Source: JBPCOB01 sp051000715
GTDB lineage: Bacteria; Actinomycetota; Actinomycetes; JALYNC01
Length of the DNA stretch: 5,415 nt
Direction: 5' to 3'
Assembly: GCA_051000715.1 (NCBI GenBank)
Contig: JBPCOB010000240.1
Span: forward strand, 1-5,415
A program made the translations under genes and the position numbers. This document shows, piece by piece, positions 5,270 to 5,415 of the stretch. Each line of letters begins with the position of its first letter. Positions within the stretch are counted from its first letter, which is position 1. The notes below the pieces were generated by a model, which ran no database searches, was not told the origin of the DNA, and worked only from the letters and a program-made list of their open reading frames with translations.

Positions 5270-5415
5270 TCAGGCCCGCAGCCGCAGCCCACGGGGGGTC
5301 GGCCGGAAGCCGGCGACCTCCAGCGCCCGGCCGAGCTCGGAGGTCAGCACCGCCTCGCCGTCGGCGCGCTCGACCGCGAGCCGGCCGAGGCTGCCCTCCC
5401 GTACGGCGAGTGCCA
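5270..5415 (-). CDS. lhr: C-terminal end of a probable Lhr-family ATP-dependent helicase (5' part outside window)
   Basis: The minus strand from the right edge is open in one frame for 47 codons to a TGA at 5272-5270. The visible peptide begins ALAVREGSLGRLAVERADGE, then AVLTSELGRALEVAGF and ends RPTPRGLRLRA. An ending of the type ALxxAGFxxTPRGLRLR is what I recognise from the C-terminus of actinobacterial Lhr, a very large (about 1500-residue) SF2 3'-5' DNA helicase linked to DNA repair. None of the helicase motifs are in view, so the call depends on this tail and on the neighbouring nei, an arrangement also found in mycobacteria and streptomycetes. Six bases separate its stop from the nei ATG. 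Confidence 0.75.
   Translation of the reverse strand, partial: ALAVREGSLGRLAVERADGEAVLTSELGRALEVAGFRPTPRGLRLRA

Noticed and set aside
1..5415. Mobile elements, CRISPR arrays, tRNA/rRNA genes, toxin-antitoxin or defence genes
   Set aside because: None seen: no terminal inverted repeats, no regularly spaced repeats, no transposase or integrase motifs, and nearly all bases are accounted for by housekeeping genes.

Overview
This window is a very GC-rich, densely packed piece of actinobacterial chromosome. The codon use (almost all third positions G or C), GTG starts in 4-base overlaps, and the gene order (RodZ-like membrane protein, rimO, pgsA, cinA, clgR, then nei and lhr on the other strand) match the conserved neighbourhood found near ftsK and recA in Streptomyces and Micromonospora-type actinomycetes. 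The family Micromonosporaceae is my best guess, but that is an inference from style and not from a diagnostic marker.

Layout. 1-537 (+) is the 3' part of a membrane-anchored RodZ-like protein (one transmembrane helix, then an extracytoplasmic DUF4115-type domain). 538-601 is a short GC-rich spacer with a 10-base direct repeat, a stem-loop and a likely leaderless promoter. 602-4034 (+) is a tightly coupled operon rimO-pgsA-cinA, with GTGA overlaps at both junctions. 4035-4153 is the only real regulatory gap and leads to clgR (4154-4450, +), a small Xre-type activator of the Clp protease system. ClgR converges on nei (5263-4466, -), a Fpg/Nei-family DNA glycosylase, with only 15 bases between the two stop codons. 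nei is preceded, 6 bases upstream, by the last 47 codons of a gene that looks like the Lhr-family helicase (right edge, -).

How the genes fit together. These are housekeeping functions: ribosomal protein S12 modification (RimO), anionic phospholipid synthesis (PgsA), nucleotide salvage/clean-up (CinA), envelope morphogenesis (RodZ-like), control of proteolysis (ClgR) and DNA repair (Nei, Lhr). I see no mobile element, CRISPR array, tRNA, rRNA, toxin-antitoxin pair or defence island. I do not think the window contains a new system. The more interesting details are regulatory: a possible ECF sigma-type promoter at the end of cinA pointing at clgR, a C-terminal alanine tail on ClgR that resembles a Clp degron, two back-to-back hairpins that each carry one of the convergent stop codons in the loop, and a probable leaderless start for rimO.
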